DNA from: Heterodera schachtii
Lineage: Eukaryota; Nematoda; Chromadorea; Rhabditida; Heteroderidae
Assembly (NCBI GenBank): GCA_023374025.1
Contig: SIJG01000008.1
Location: 124,001 to 188,000 of the forward strand
DNA: 64,000 bases
Direction: 5' to 3'
Made by a program: the position numbers and the translations under genes. The notes beneath the pieces are model-generated. The model saw nothing but the letters and a program-made list of their open reading frames with translations. It made no database searches and was not told where the DNA came from. Positions 1 through 10,382 of the stretch are shown in pieces; position 1 is the stretch's first letter; each line of letters opens with the position of its first letter.

Positions 1-329
1 AGAATTTATACCATTTTTTGTCGAAAAAATTGGAAAAGTGGCGGATTTTACGAAACGCCCCAGCACGATTTTAAACCATTAACAGAATTTGAACAAAAAT
101 CGAAGATCAATCTACTAACACAGAATAAGCAATTACATAGAGAGCCCAGAAATTTCAAATTTTCGGAACTAAAAAAGCATATTATAATTAATTATTCCCA
201 CTTATTAATTAAAAACATTTAAGCCTACAAAGAAAAAAGAGTATAAATCCAATAAAATTTACATTTTATACATTAAAAAAAGAAATGATAATTATTTACA
301 AAATCCATCATTTTTGTGCTCCATTTGGT

Positions 330-3070
330 TTATTCGTCCTTTTCTTTCGGTTTCTTTTCTTTCGGCTCCAAAAGTTCGTCCTCTTTCTCAAATTCCGACG
401 GCATTTTGCCGGAAGAGCGCTTAATTTGACGAATAATAATTAAATTTAACCAAAAAGCATTTTAATTATGGACTGGGGTGGTATGGGTGTCCCACTGAGA
501 TTTTTACAGGGGCCCTGTCAATTTTTAAACAAAAAATGGCCAAGTCCGGTATAAATTAAATTTTAACCCCGAAATTTAATGACCCTTTTTCAAAAAATGG
601 CACGGCTAAATGGACCATAATTGGATCAGAAAATTTTGCTTTTCCTGGGCTATCATTTCACTTTTAATTGCAAAGATACTGAAAATAATCAGCAAAAAAC
701 AGCAAACTAATTATTCATTGTTTGCAATTGCTAATGAGAAAATTAGCATATATTAATGAAGAAAATACAAGAAAAAAATTTAAAATTTTCATTATTTTTA
801 TTTTTTACTACCGAATGACCACCGGACAGAGACAATCCGTCACTGCTGCTGCTCGTGCCCGGACAATGCGGCGACAAATCAGCTATTATTTGTTCCATTT
901 TGTCTCTCTGTCGTCGGTTTTGGAACCAAGTGGAAACTTAATATTTATTTCCTAAAATAACAATATCTTCAAAAATTGTCATTCCTTAATTAATTGGATA
1001 AAATAAGAATCTCCCATTTGTTGTCATTGAGATAATCTTCAAATATTATACAATAAATTTTTTTATGAGTTTTTCAAAAAATGCCTAATTTGCTTAAAAA
1101 TTTTTTTTTGGGTTTTAAAAATAATTTTCGATATATCTTTTTTTTAAATTAAAAACCAATTTTAGCGGGGACATTTAATCAGGAATATGCAAAAATAAAG
1201 AAATAAAAGTCCCAACTTTTCTTCGCAAACATACAAAATAAAAGTGGGTTTTCTACTAATTAAAGAAAGGAGAATTGAGGGGAAAGAGGTATTTACACAA
1301 AATCGTAACCCTATTAATTAAGAATTGTACAAATTTATGAACTAATAACCCTGCTCAGTGCTGGGGGGGTTTCGTAAATCCACCATTTCGGCTATTTTTC
1401 AACAAAATATGGCAAAATATGCTTACAAGCAAGTAATGCTGCTGCATTCTTGGCATTGTTCGATAGCCCTGCTGATTTCTCTCTATAAACTCAAATAAAA
1501 TTATCAAATTTAGCATAAGTTATGGCAGAGATATCACTTATTATTTTCGCATAACTTTTCCGAAATCAACCAGATTTTTTAAATTTTTCAGGCTTAGAGA
1601 AAAACCTGGGCTATCGAACAATGCCAAGAATGTAAAAATTTAAATTCATTTATACAATGTTATGCCATGTTATGTCGAAAAAAATGCTAAAATGGCGAAT
1701 TAATTACCCAATGTCTCCGTAAGGCCCGTCTGTTGGGCCAACTGTTGCTTCGTGGCCAGGTTCGGGCTTCTATCTTTCAGATAATACTCATTAAGCATTG
1801 CCATCTGCAAAAATGGAGGATATTTTCATTCCCCTGGGGCAATTCGTTTGCCAAATTTTACCGCTTTTTCTTTATAGCAGCGACGTGTTGATTTGAGCTT
1901 CAAATGCCGATCTATCGGCGGGAATGGGTGCCTCTTGCGCACTCTGTGCTTATCCGATGGGTCAAGTGGGCTAAGGAAGTTCATTTTTTAAATTTAAATT
2001 TTCAAAATTTCCCCCAATTTCACCTCTTTCCCCAAATTTGTTCCGATTGCTGATAATGTGCATCATTCCAAATTTTCAGCAGCTCCATGCCCATCATTGG
2101 ACCATCTTCCAAAATGGAGTACAGCTCATTGAAATTGCTCTTAATTAAGGCTAATTAGAGGCAAAAATAAATACAATTATCGCCCCAAAATACACAATAC
2201 TTTGGCTTGCTTGGGCTTAAGCTTAGGCTTAAACTTAAGCTTGCTTGGGCTCAATCCTAAGCTTAGGCCTAAACTTAGGCTTGCTCGGGCTTAATCCTAA
2301 GCTTATGCCTAAACTTAGTCTTGCTTGGGCTTAAGCTTAGGCATAAACTTAAGCTTGAAATGGAAAATCGGATTGTTTGAATGTTCGGCCCCAGTTTTGT
2401 CCAATTCTGTCCGTTTTTCAGGTCCCTCTCATCCCACTACCATATGACCCCGGCACCGTTCCTTTAATACCGTATGTAAGCTGATCAGAGCATGAGCCCC
2501 GAGCACAGCTTCGGGAATGGCGATATTCATTTGAAACAATTCAAGAGTTTTGTTGAGAAAGTTGGACAGCTTCCCAACTTTGCTAAAACCTTCGCGTTGT
2601 TCATAGGATTTGACAATCTAAAAAAATTAAATTTTTCCGGAGAAAAAGCAAAATTAGAGGGATTTCTCGACTCAAGAGTCAAATCAAAATCACTAATTGA
2701 CGGAAGCAATTACGTTTTGATTGATTGTCCCTCAAACCGCAATTTACGGGCAAGGAAAAAGCCTACAAAATTTCAATGCATTTTCCTTAATACATTTTTA
2801 AGTGATTTTAGTCGTTTATAAATATTTTAATTTTTGGGGACATTAAATTTTAATTAAGAAATTAACATTTAATTAGTATCCCCATTCTTAACTGACCTGT
2901 TGAAATTTCAACTCAATATTTTGAAGAATTTTCTGCTGTCTTTTGGCGAGAAAGTGATCAAAAATGGAGGAAGAAACGCGGAGAACGGACCAACGGAAAT
3001 CGAAACGAAAAGCATTGGCCAATTCGGCAAGAAGTTCAGGGGGAACTTGAATTTTTGGGGGAAAACGCAT
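330..3070 (-). CDS. F-box-like/SIX-homeodomain chimeric protein, copy A
   Basis: Seven exons read in order from the start: 2897-3070, 2471-2617, 2024-2139, 1862-1970, 1708-1804, 812-936 and 330-419. Joined they give an uninterrupted 285-residue frame with matching splice phases. Exon 1 (residues 1-58) has LPxELL...[18 protein letters not shown], like an F-box. Exons 2-4 match the SIX domain: IVKSYEQREG, then SNFNELYSILED, then WNDAHYQQSEQ, then DKHRVRKRHPFP. Exons 4-6 make a SIX-type homeodomain with QQLAQQTGLTE and recognition helix WFQNRRQRDK. The last exon is a short Lys/Glu-rich tail. SIX proteins are DNA-binding regulators in the nucleus. An F-box, if real, would add SCF ubiquitin-ligase recruitment; that is inference. 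Unlike C and D it lacks the glutamine-rich coil exon. The exon model is mine and lacks transcript support. Confidence 0.8.
2203..2355. repeat. Minisatellite of GCTTAGGCTTAA-like units
   Basis: Variants of TTAAGCTTAGGCTTAAACTT and GCTTGCTTGGGCTTAA recur in tandem. The array lies in the intron between exons 2 and 3 of SIX copy A. Short relatives are at 28088-28170 and about 44290-44325. Confidence 0.8.
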
Positions 3071-3577
3071 GGCTAAAAACAATTAAATTAATTAATTAGG
3101 GGGAACTTGAATTTTTGGGGGAAAACGCATGGCTAAAAGCAATTAAATTAATTAATTAGGGGGAAGTTGAATTTTTGGGGGAAAACGCATGGCTAAAAGC
3201 AATTAAATTAATTAATTAGGGGGAAATTGAATTTTTGGGGGAAAACGCATGGCTAAAAGCAATTAATTAATTAATTAGGGGGAAGTTGAATTTTTGGGGG
3301 AAAACGCATGGCTAAAAGCAATTAAATTAATTAATTAGGGGGAAATTGAATTTTTGGGGGAAAACGCATGGCTAAAAGCAATTAAATTAATTAATTAGGG
3401 GGAAGTTGAATTTTTGGGGGAAAACGCATGGCTAAAAGCAATTAAATTAATTAATTAGGGGGAAGTTGAATTTTTGGGGGAAAACGCATGGCTAAAAGCA
3501 ATTAAATTAATTAATTAGGGGGAAATTGAATTTTTGGGGGAAAACGCATGGCTAAAAGCAATTAAATTAATTAATTT
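3038..3577. repeat. Nine-unit tandem repeat that multiplies the copy A start codon
   Basis: Nine units of about 60 bp run head to tail. Each contains, on the minus strand, the start of exon 1 (ATGCGTTTTCCCCCAAAAAT, that is MRFPPKI) preceded by TTTTAGCC. Only the first unit continues into the full exon. The others run into an AATTAATTAATTTAATT spacer. The array therefore duplicates the translation start and its immediate upstream sequence. Confidence 0.9.
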
Positions 3578-3593
3578 TGGCATTGGTTAATTG

Positions 3594-3720
3594 AGGATGG
3601 ATGTGAATAATTAGTGAGTGAGTTGGTGGTGGTCATTAGAAGAGGGCAATGGAATACAAAAACCGTAAAAATCAATTAATAACAAATACAAATTTGCCTA
3701 AATAGCGTTGGTTCTCACAA
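3594..3720 (-). promoter_or_regulatory. Conserved upstream block of the family, copy A
   Basis: A stretch of about 120 bp (as GTGAATAATTAGTGAGTGAG, later AGGGCAATGGAA and GGCGTTGGTT) recurs upstream of each first exon: about 13385-13530 (B), 16005-16140 (C), 21735-21910 (D). A shorter form is at 54145-54225 (E), 58330-58412 (F) and 62578-62660 (G), and an inverted one at 28490-28620. No open frame is shared, so a promoter or 5' untranslated role is inferred. In copy A the repeat array lies between this block and the gene. Confidence 0.5.
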
Positions 3721-4688
3721 TCGTAAATGGCACAAAAGGTATATCAAACAATTCTCTCTGCCTGTAAAGCAAGAATCTGAAAGAAAAACTGATTGGGATC
3801 GTGCTGACACTTTCCTTAAATTCCGCCATCATCATATTCTTGGTGGAATTTAATAATCGCACTAGCACCACTCGGGATTGAAGTGGTCAATAGAGACCGG
3901 AATTTTGAAGTTGCCGGGACCGGGGTCGGGAGTTGGAAAATGGACCGGGACGGAATCCCGGGTCCGGGACTCCCGTTTTTCCGGGACTCCCGGTCCCAAT
4001 TTTTTTTTTTAGTCTTCTATTTTAGATTGGGATTAAAACAAGGGTAATAGTTAGGGCTCCACTTTATAGTTGCTAAAAACTTTCAAAATAATTAGTTTTT
4101 AATTTCTAAAAAACTCCAAAAATAGTTGCAAAAAATTTTCAAATTAGGGGTGAAATTGACAAAATTATGCCGATGACAGAAAAGCATCAGGAGATGGCAC
4201 CAAAATGTGCCACAAATGTTGCGGCACGGAGTTGCGCATGTTGTGAGCATGTCACCGTGCGCAAAATTCGGCTGGACGACGAAGGTGCGAATGCATCCAA
4301 GAACCATAAGGACAAGAAAAATTTCAATTTTTAAGTCTCGGCCTGAACCTGGGCTTGGGCCTGGGATTTTAAATAAAAGATTAATTTAATATTATTTATT
4401 AATTCTTAATTTTAGATATCCAAATTTATTAGATTTTTAAACTATTAATCCCCAGGTTCAGGTGAACAGGCAATTCAGGTTCATGTTTTCTAAATGCCGA
4501 GCTCTTTTTTAAACATTTTCAGAAAATAATTTTTAACGAAACGAAAAATTATTTAGGCGTTTAAAATAATATTTAATTTTTAAATAAAAAAATATTTTTC
4601 TTAATCCGTGCCGGTCTGTGCGTGAAAGTGACTATTTGCGCACAAAAATTGTCGTCCGATTGGCCGTGTCGGTGAATGGTCATGTGTA
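3721..4688. other. Intergenic, no gene seen
   Basis: I see no coding exon here. A GC-rich patch at about 3890-4000 has repeated GGACCGGGA/TCCCGGGTCC motifs and may be a transposon end. A Gly/Leu-type CTGGGCTTGGGCCTGGG motif is at about 4340-4366. The rest is AT-rich. Confidence 0.5.
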
Positions 4689-4696
4689 GTACTATT

Positions 4697-5097
4697 GGGT
4701 CAATGGCAACTCGTACAAAGGCAACTCGTACAATTTTTAATGGGTGTGGCCATAACTTTTTTTAAAGTCAACCAAATTCTTCAAACTTGGTATCATTCGA
4801 ATGCTCTCCAAGTTTAGAAGTGATGATTAAGCAAAAGCTAAGAGATTAAGCATCTCACAAAAAAGTTATAATTTCAAGAACATTAAAAATTCATAAAAGC
4901 AGACTTTTTCGCAATTTATAAATTATAACTTTTTTGTGAGATGCTTAATCTCTTAGCTTTTGCTTAATCATCACTTCTAAACTTGGAGAGCATTCGAATG
5001 ATACCAAGTTTGAAGAATTTGGTTGACTTTAAAAAAAGTTATGGCCACACCCATTAAAAATTGTACGAGTTGCCTTTGTACGAGTTGCCATGACACC
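4697..5097. mobile_element. Palindromic foldback element with 8-bp target duplication
   Basis: Two arms of about 175 bp are near-perfect reverse complements around a short centre near 4895. The ends read GGGTCAATGGCAACTCG and, reversed, GGTGTCATGGCAACTCG. The direct repeat GTACTATT flanks it at 4689-4696 and 5098-5105. It has no coding capacity, so it looks like a non-autonomous DNA transposon. An RNA copy would fold into one long hairpin. Confidence 0.8.
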
Positions 5098-5278
5098 GTA
5101 CTATTCCAAGGATTTGGCAGGTACTAATGAATGAATGCCTAATGATGCATTTAAATTAAAAAAACACAATAATATTCGGACCGTAATTCTGCAGTATTTC
5201 TTTCCATTGTCTTACTGTACCCTCAAAAAAATTGGGAGGGAATTTTTCTTAATTGTTACAGTATCTAAATGTTCGATT

Positions 5279-5608
5279 TTAAAATATAAATGTTTTTATG
5301 AGTTGCAAATTGGCCCCAAAATAATAAAATGACCATCTTTCAAAATAGAGCCGGAATAAATATTCGTATAAAATTTCCAAAATTTGCGGTATTTTGCAGA
5401 TTTCTTCGTCAAATTCCTTCCCAATTTTGGCACATTGCCATTTCCTTCTCAGCCTCATCAAACACACAATGCCAAGATGGGCAACATATTCGACATTTTC
5501 AAATTGTTTGTCTGTGCTGTCCCAACACTTTTTTATTAATTTGAAAAACTTCTCAAAATTTGTCGCCTGTCCTTTGATAAATTCAATTAAAACAGCATCA
5601 TCAGTCAA
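5279..5608 (-). pseudogene. Fragment of the repeated domain found in the 23.5-25.6 kb gene
   Basis: An open stretch of about 100 codons reads LIEFIKG...NFEKFF, then HLGIVCLMRLRRKWQCA and LEILYEYLFRLYF. This matches the two domains of the gene at 23.5-25.6 kb (FVKGPTNFDTF, LGILYRLKRDWNCENA, LLVLYEYF). No flanking exons or start were found, so it is probably a relic. Function unknown. Confidence 0.55.
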
Positions 5609-5644
5609 ATTTAACTTTAGTTTAAAAAAATTAACTATTTTAAT

Positions 5645-5775
5645 TAGGGTTGGGCGCCCAATGTCGGGGTTAGAAAAGTCGGGGTTCAGGGTGAAAATTC
5701 CCCGACTAAATTTGTCGGGGATGGCTGGAGAAATTTAAAAATGCCGGGGCAGACACTTCGCGGAGCCCAACCCTA
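5645..5775. mobile_element. 131-bp hAT-like MITE
   Basis: The ends are TAGGGTTGGGC and GCCCAACCCTA. The 8-bp direct repeat ATTTTAAT flanks it at 5637-5644 and 5776-5783. Eight-base target duplications and TAG-type ends fit hAT superfamily elements. No transposase is present. Confidence 0.85.
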
Positions 5776-5783
5776 ATTTTAAT

Positions 5784-6230
5784 AAATAAATTATTTATTT
5801 CTCTTTTTCTTTGTAATTTCTCTCACTTTGGCGTACTATCACTTCATTTTTATTATTATGTTTTATACACTATTCCATGAGTTTAAAATAAAACCTAAAA
5901 TCGTATTTCTTTTTCTCTCATTTTTACGTACTATTTCAGTGTCTCTAACACATGAAAAACATTAAATTCGCAAATTCGAACAATTTTAGTTTATAGGCTA
6001 CAAAATCACTTTGGACATTTAAAATCAATAGAAAAATTATTAGTTTTAGCATTTTGGTAGAAAGCAACTGCTTAGAATCTGAGTTATAACGTAATGAAAA
6101 TTTGAAAGTCACACAACTTTTTTCTAAAAAATCAAATTGCTTAGTTTTCGCTTAGAAAAAGGTTCTCGATTTCAAAAAAATTTAGATATCAATTTTGTTC
6201 GGTTTAGTTGGAGATGAAGCGAGTTATGGC
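5784..6230. other. AT-rich intergenic stretch
   Basis: No exon, RNA gene or clear repeat was recognised. Confidence 0.4.
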
Positions 6231-6232
6231 TT

Positions 6233-6556
6233 GGGGGTTTTGGGGTCGCTGATCACGAATATGGCATCCATTTCGACCAATTCCGAACCCCTGACCCGAA
6301 TTCGAACAAAAAATCGAAAGTTCACATTTTCGAATTTCGCATCTTTTTTGTCTAAAAACGGCTTATTATTAAATTACATATCTTTTATTGAAAGAATAAT
6401 GGCTTTCAGTTTATTTCCATGTGTTTAAACTGATTTTGAAGCAAAAATGCGAATTTAAAATTTTGGACATTCGGCTTTTTGCTTGAATTCGGGTCCGGGA
6501 TTCGCAATTGATCGAAATGGATGCTTGCTTCGTGATCAGCGACCCCGAAAACCCTT
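6233..6556. mobile_element. Inverted-repeat element, GATCACGAATATGGCAT family
   Basis: The left arm (GGTCGCTGATCACGAATATG, then CCATTTCGACCAATTCCGAA) is answered by the reverse complement at 6480-6556. Related ends are at 12795-12830, 15500-15535, 56820-56885, 57410-57490 and 61060-61115. This looks like a dispersed non-autonomous transposon family; the exact target duplication is unclear. Confidence 0.65.
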
Positions 6557-7371
6557 GGAAACATATTTTAATGAAAAGTCACAAAAAAACCATAAAAAAA
6601 CTCAAAAAAGTCACGAAAAGTGGAAAAAAGGCCTGAAAAAATAGCCAAAAAATCACAAAAAAAAAATTCAAAAAAAATTCAAAAAAGCAAGAAAAAATGC
6701 AAAAAAGTCCTGAAAAATTAAGCAAAAGTTAAAAAAATCCCATTTTTAACAATTTATAGAATAACATTTTGATCATATTTTTAGGCACTTAATTGTATAA
6801 ATAGGTACCTAAATAGGCATAAAAAGAGTTTCTTTCAACAATTAAGAAAAATTCATCCAAGTTTCATTGCATTTTTATCGATCGAAATTTTATTTTCGGA
6901 ATTCTCTTTGTATTTTTCGGCATGTTCTTCACTAAAATTCAAATTTTGCCTCAAAAAAAAAAATCACGAAAAGTAGCAAAAACTCAAAAAAGTCAAAAAA
7001 AAGCCCAAAAAGTGTAAAAAAGTCAGCTTCAAACAAAGTTTAGAACATTTTTTAAGTCATTTTAAGGCCATTTAGAGCCAGCAAAAAAAAAAGTCATTTG
7101 ACTTAAATTCCCAGCCCTTGGTATGGCAGATCAAAACAAAAAATACAAAAAAGGCATTTTTTCCAGTGTAATTTTAAAATAGCGCGCAAAAATTTACGCC
7201 AAATGCGCTATTTAAAAAAAACATCTTTTTGAATTCAGAAAATAAATTCGCTTCTGCTATGAGAAAAGATATGTTTAAGTGAATTTCTTAAAAATTTCTT
7301 TGGCTTTAATAATTCTCTTTTTATGAGTATTTTTTGTCCGTAGAATATATTAACATTGTAAAATCTATTAA
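6557..7371. other. A-rich, low-complexity upstream region
   Basis: Repeated AAAAAAGTCACGAAAAGTGG-like runs, no convincing exon. Any 5' exon of the Lon-domain gene should lie here, but none could be chosen. Confidence 0.4.
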
Positions 7372-8626
7372 GGAGAAAAGAAAAGCAATTTTGCCAAATT
7401 CAATGTACTGGCGCCAGGGGACGATGGAATTGTCTACAAAGATCCAATGATCGGCGTTGTTGTTGGATTGTCAAGAAGCGGCACCGTGACAGAAGAAACA
7501 AAGGGAGGCGGCTTAATGTTCTATGAAATGGAAGAAACCACTGCGTTTAACCCAAATGCAAAAGGGACGCTAATAACGACAGGCGGAGGCGGAGAGCTCG
7601 ACAAAGCTTCAACCGACTCGGTGACAATCGCATACACAGCTTCCAAAAAGTTCATGCGCAAAATGGGCGACACTTACCTGGAGAAAGCCCAACTCCACAT
7701 CAACCTAGTTTTAATGGTTTGTTTTTAGGTGTAAATGTTTTAAAACAAGCGGTTCGTAGGGGGTTGAAAGCCGCTCCCCCTCGTCAGTAAGGGGCCCAAA
7801 AAATGAAGGAATGTTTCCGCCGTAAAATGTCAATCGCTGTGCAAGAGGGGGAGGGTCGTGACGCAGAACGCAAGGGGTCAGAGGGTGTCGAACACACGAG
7901 GCTGGGGGGGGTGGGGTCGAGAAAAAGGAAGAAGAAGAAAGAAAAACACGAGAAAGTGAAGTGGCAAGATCAAGGAAAGGGTCGCGCAGTGCGTTCGACT
8001 AACCCTAAAAGGTTTTGTCGAAAAAATGGGGTTGAAAATTGAATAATTTTGCACCGGGCAAAAATGGTCAAAAAATTTTCCGCTGCCAAAAAGGGCGCCG
8101 GAAAAAGGGATATGGAAAGCAAAAACAGGTGGAGAAAAATGGTCAAATGCATAAAAAATTGCCGATGATCCTCACACCCCCCCCCCCCCGCCGAACGCAC
8201 TACCCCTTCATTGACGCCCCCCCCCCCAACATTGCACACGTTTGATGTTAATAGCGCGGACGAAAAAACTATTTTTCTTAATTGAGCCAATAAAAATAAT
8301 TTAAGGATGGTTACGGCAAAAGTGGACCATCCGGCGCTCTCGCGGAGGCTATCGCTTTCATATCGCTAGCGAGAGGAGACAAGCCGAGGGCCAAATGCGC
8401 GATAACTGGACAGTTGACCATCAAAGGATTTGTCCTGAAAGTCTCTTCAATCGCCGAAAAAACCCAAGCCGCAATGAAAGGCAAATACACTACAGTGGTC
8501 ATGCCCGCAGGGAACAAATCAGAATTTGAGTCACTTCCCGAAGGAGGAAGAATGGGAATTACGCCGAAATTTGTCAGCACACTTAAGGAAGCGGTCTTAT
8601 TTTGTTTCCCTGTGCCAGTCCGTTAG
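7372..8626 (+). CDS. Stand-alone Lon-type (S16) protease domain
   Basis: Exon 1 (to 7716) and exon 2 (8306-8626) join in phase across an intron of 589 nt (gtttgt...tttaag). Exon 1 carries GVVVGLSRSG and LEKAQLHINL, equivalent to the strand before the Lon active site. Exon 2 carries GKSGPSG, AKCAITGQLTIKGFVLKVSS and IAEK, and ends near GITPKFVSTLKEAV like Lon proteins. The Ser of GPSG (codon 8330) and the Lys of AEK (codon 8459) are 43 residues apart, exactly as Ser679 and Lys722 in E. coli Lon, so the catalytic dyad looks intact. No AAA+ ATPase or substrate-binding domain is visible upstream. First in-frame ATG is 7447; the frame is open back to 7372, so the true start is unknown. It may be a partial copy of a full Lon gene. 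Confidence 0.75.
7815..8229. repeat. Insertion in the Lon-domain intron, with C-runs
   Basis: The intron of the second copy (9874-10055) aligns to the first but lacks this segment. The segment contains purine-rich GGAAGAAGAAGAAAG and long C-runs around 8175-8230. Its end (CTACCCCTTCATTGACG) is the reverse complement of a motif near 63240-63260, so the insert looks mobile. Confidence 0.55.
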
Positions 8627-9789
8627 GGAATGAGTTGTCACCCAGTTTTAGGCCTAATTTTGGATGCTAGGACGGATTTGTTATCTAAAATTGCTGTTAT
8701 TTTGTTAATGTGATTATTGTATTTATTCGCGCATTTGTTACTACTTGATAAAAACATCATAGATATGGCAATGCATAGACTACATGAAAGCATGTGACAA
8801 AATCTGATGATGGATTCATCTGGACATGGGAACCATCCGAGCTTTAACTCGGAAAATGTATAGGTATGTTCTTTTATATAAACCATTGGATAGAGTGAGG
8901 TTGATTTGTACTTATTGAATTTTTTATTCTACTCCCTTATGGGGCCTCAAAAATATGATTGATTTTTGCTGCTTGACAATGTTGAGCGTGCAGTGAGACT
9001 AAAGGAAAGAAAGAGCGATGAATGTGTGTCCGAGTGGGTTAAAAACGTTTGTTTGGAGTCCAATGTTCAAACCCACTGACTGAACATTTAATATTTTTTT
9101 TTTCGTTATTGCCCATTTTAAAGTGAAAATATAACGATAAAACAATGAATAAAATTTAAATGAATGAATTTTAATTAATCACCAATTGAATTTTTTATTA
9201 ACCCATCTCGGTCACCAAAGCTCATTTCCCTTCGTGCCACTGCAGACTCACAAGGGAGCATCCCTAACTATGACTGCCCAAATAAATAAAACCATTTGTA
9301 AAATTGGCAGTGCGCGCTCGGGACGGACATCGGCGCCGGCACCGCCAGCGGAGCAAATGAGCACGGAAGATGTTGCTGATGAACCACCATGGAGATGATG
9401 AGCATTGACGGAGGATGATGTTGATGATGCCGAGGATGGGACAAAAACGGAGACGCCCTCGCAATAGGACTAAAAATTGCAAGGATGAGGGGAGAAATGA
9501 GTGTGGAGGGGATTTTGTGTTGGAATAACGGTGAAAAAATGCCAACAAATAATTGGAAATATGCAAAATGGCAAAGGCCGACATGAATAAATCAAAACAG
9601 TCGTTGTTATCCAAAAAAAAATTCGGGAGGGACATTCGAAGTTTTTTTTTTCTCCCGGCCCAAGAATTTGCCAAGGGTACTTTGTAAAAATTTTCCGGAA
9701 TGTTTTTTTATAACTAGACACACAAAACTCGCACAAGATACATTTTGACATAACTTCTTCAAATGTAAGAACAAAAAATAGGGAGTGTT
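8627..9789. other. Between the two Lon-domain copies; no firm gene
   Basis: The open frame at 9186-9398 ends with MTAQINKTICKIGSARSG and a Pro/Ala stretch of more GC-rich, coding-like composition, but nothing links it to other exons. A poly-T block and AT-rich sequence fill the rest. Confidence 0.35.
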
Positions 9790-9790
9790 T

Positions 9791-10382
9791 GGATGAAAGC
9801 GGCACCGTGACAGAAGAAACAAAGGGAGAGTTACCTGGAGAAAGCCCAACTCCACGTCAACTTAGTTTCAATGGTTTGTTTTTTAGGTGTAAATGTTTCG
9901 AAAAACAAGCGGTTCGTAGGGGGGTTGAAACTCACTCCTCCTCATCAACAATGGGTCCAAAAAAATGAAAAAAATGTTTCATTGCACATGTTTAATGTTA
10001 ATTGTGCTGACCAAAAAATTATTTTTTTAATTGAGCCATATAAAAATAATTTAAGGATGGCTACGGCAAAAGTGGACCATCTGGCGCGCTCACGGAGGCA
10101 ATCGCTTTCATATCGCTAGCGAGAGGAGACAAGCCGAGGGCCAAATGCGCGATAACTGGACAGTTGACCATCAAAGGATTTGTCCTGAAAGTCTCTTCAA
10201 TCGCCGAAAAAACGCAAGCCGCAATGAGAGGCAAATTCACTACAATGGTCATGCCCGCAGGGAACAAAGCAATTTTTGAGTCAATTCGCGAAAAAGGAAG
10301 AAGCGGAATTACGCCCAAATTTGTCATGATTTTAACGGTTTGTCCTCTTTTCAAAAACAAGGAATATAATAAAATTTTCTAA
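9791..10382 (+). pseudogene. Decayed tandem copy of the Lon-domain gene
   Basis: The exon 1 remnant (about 9791-9873) matches the first copy at both ends but has lost about 170 bases between AAAGGGAG and TTACCTGGAG, which removes most of the exon. Exon 2 (10056-10382) is well preserved, with GKSGPSG and IAEK, and differs by a few substitutions. Its C-terminus diverges after GITPKFV. The intron lacks the insertion seen in copy 1. Most likely a non-functional duplicate. Confidence 0.7.

Noticed and set aside
4697..5097. Precursor of a microRNA
   Set aside because: Arms are far too long and uniform, and a target duplication flanks it; a transposon explains it better.
7372..8626. Bacterial contamination
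   Set aside because: The domain is split by an intron and lies in repeats shared with the rest of the window.
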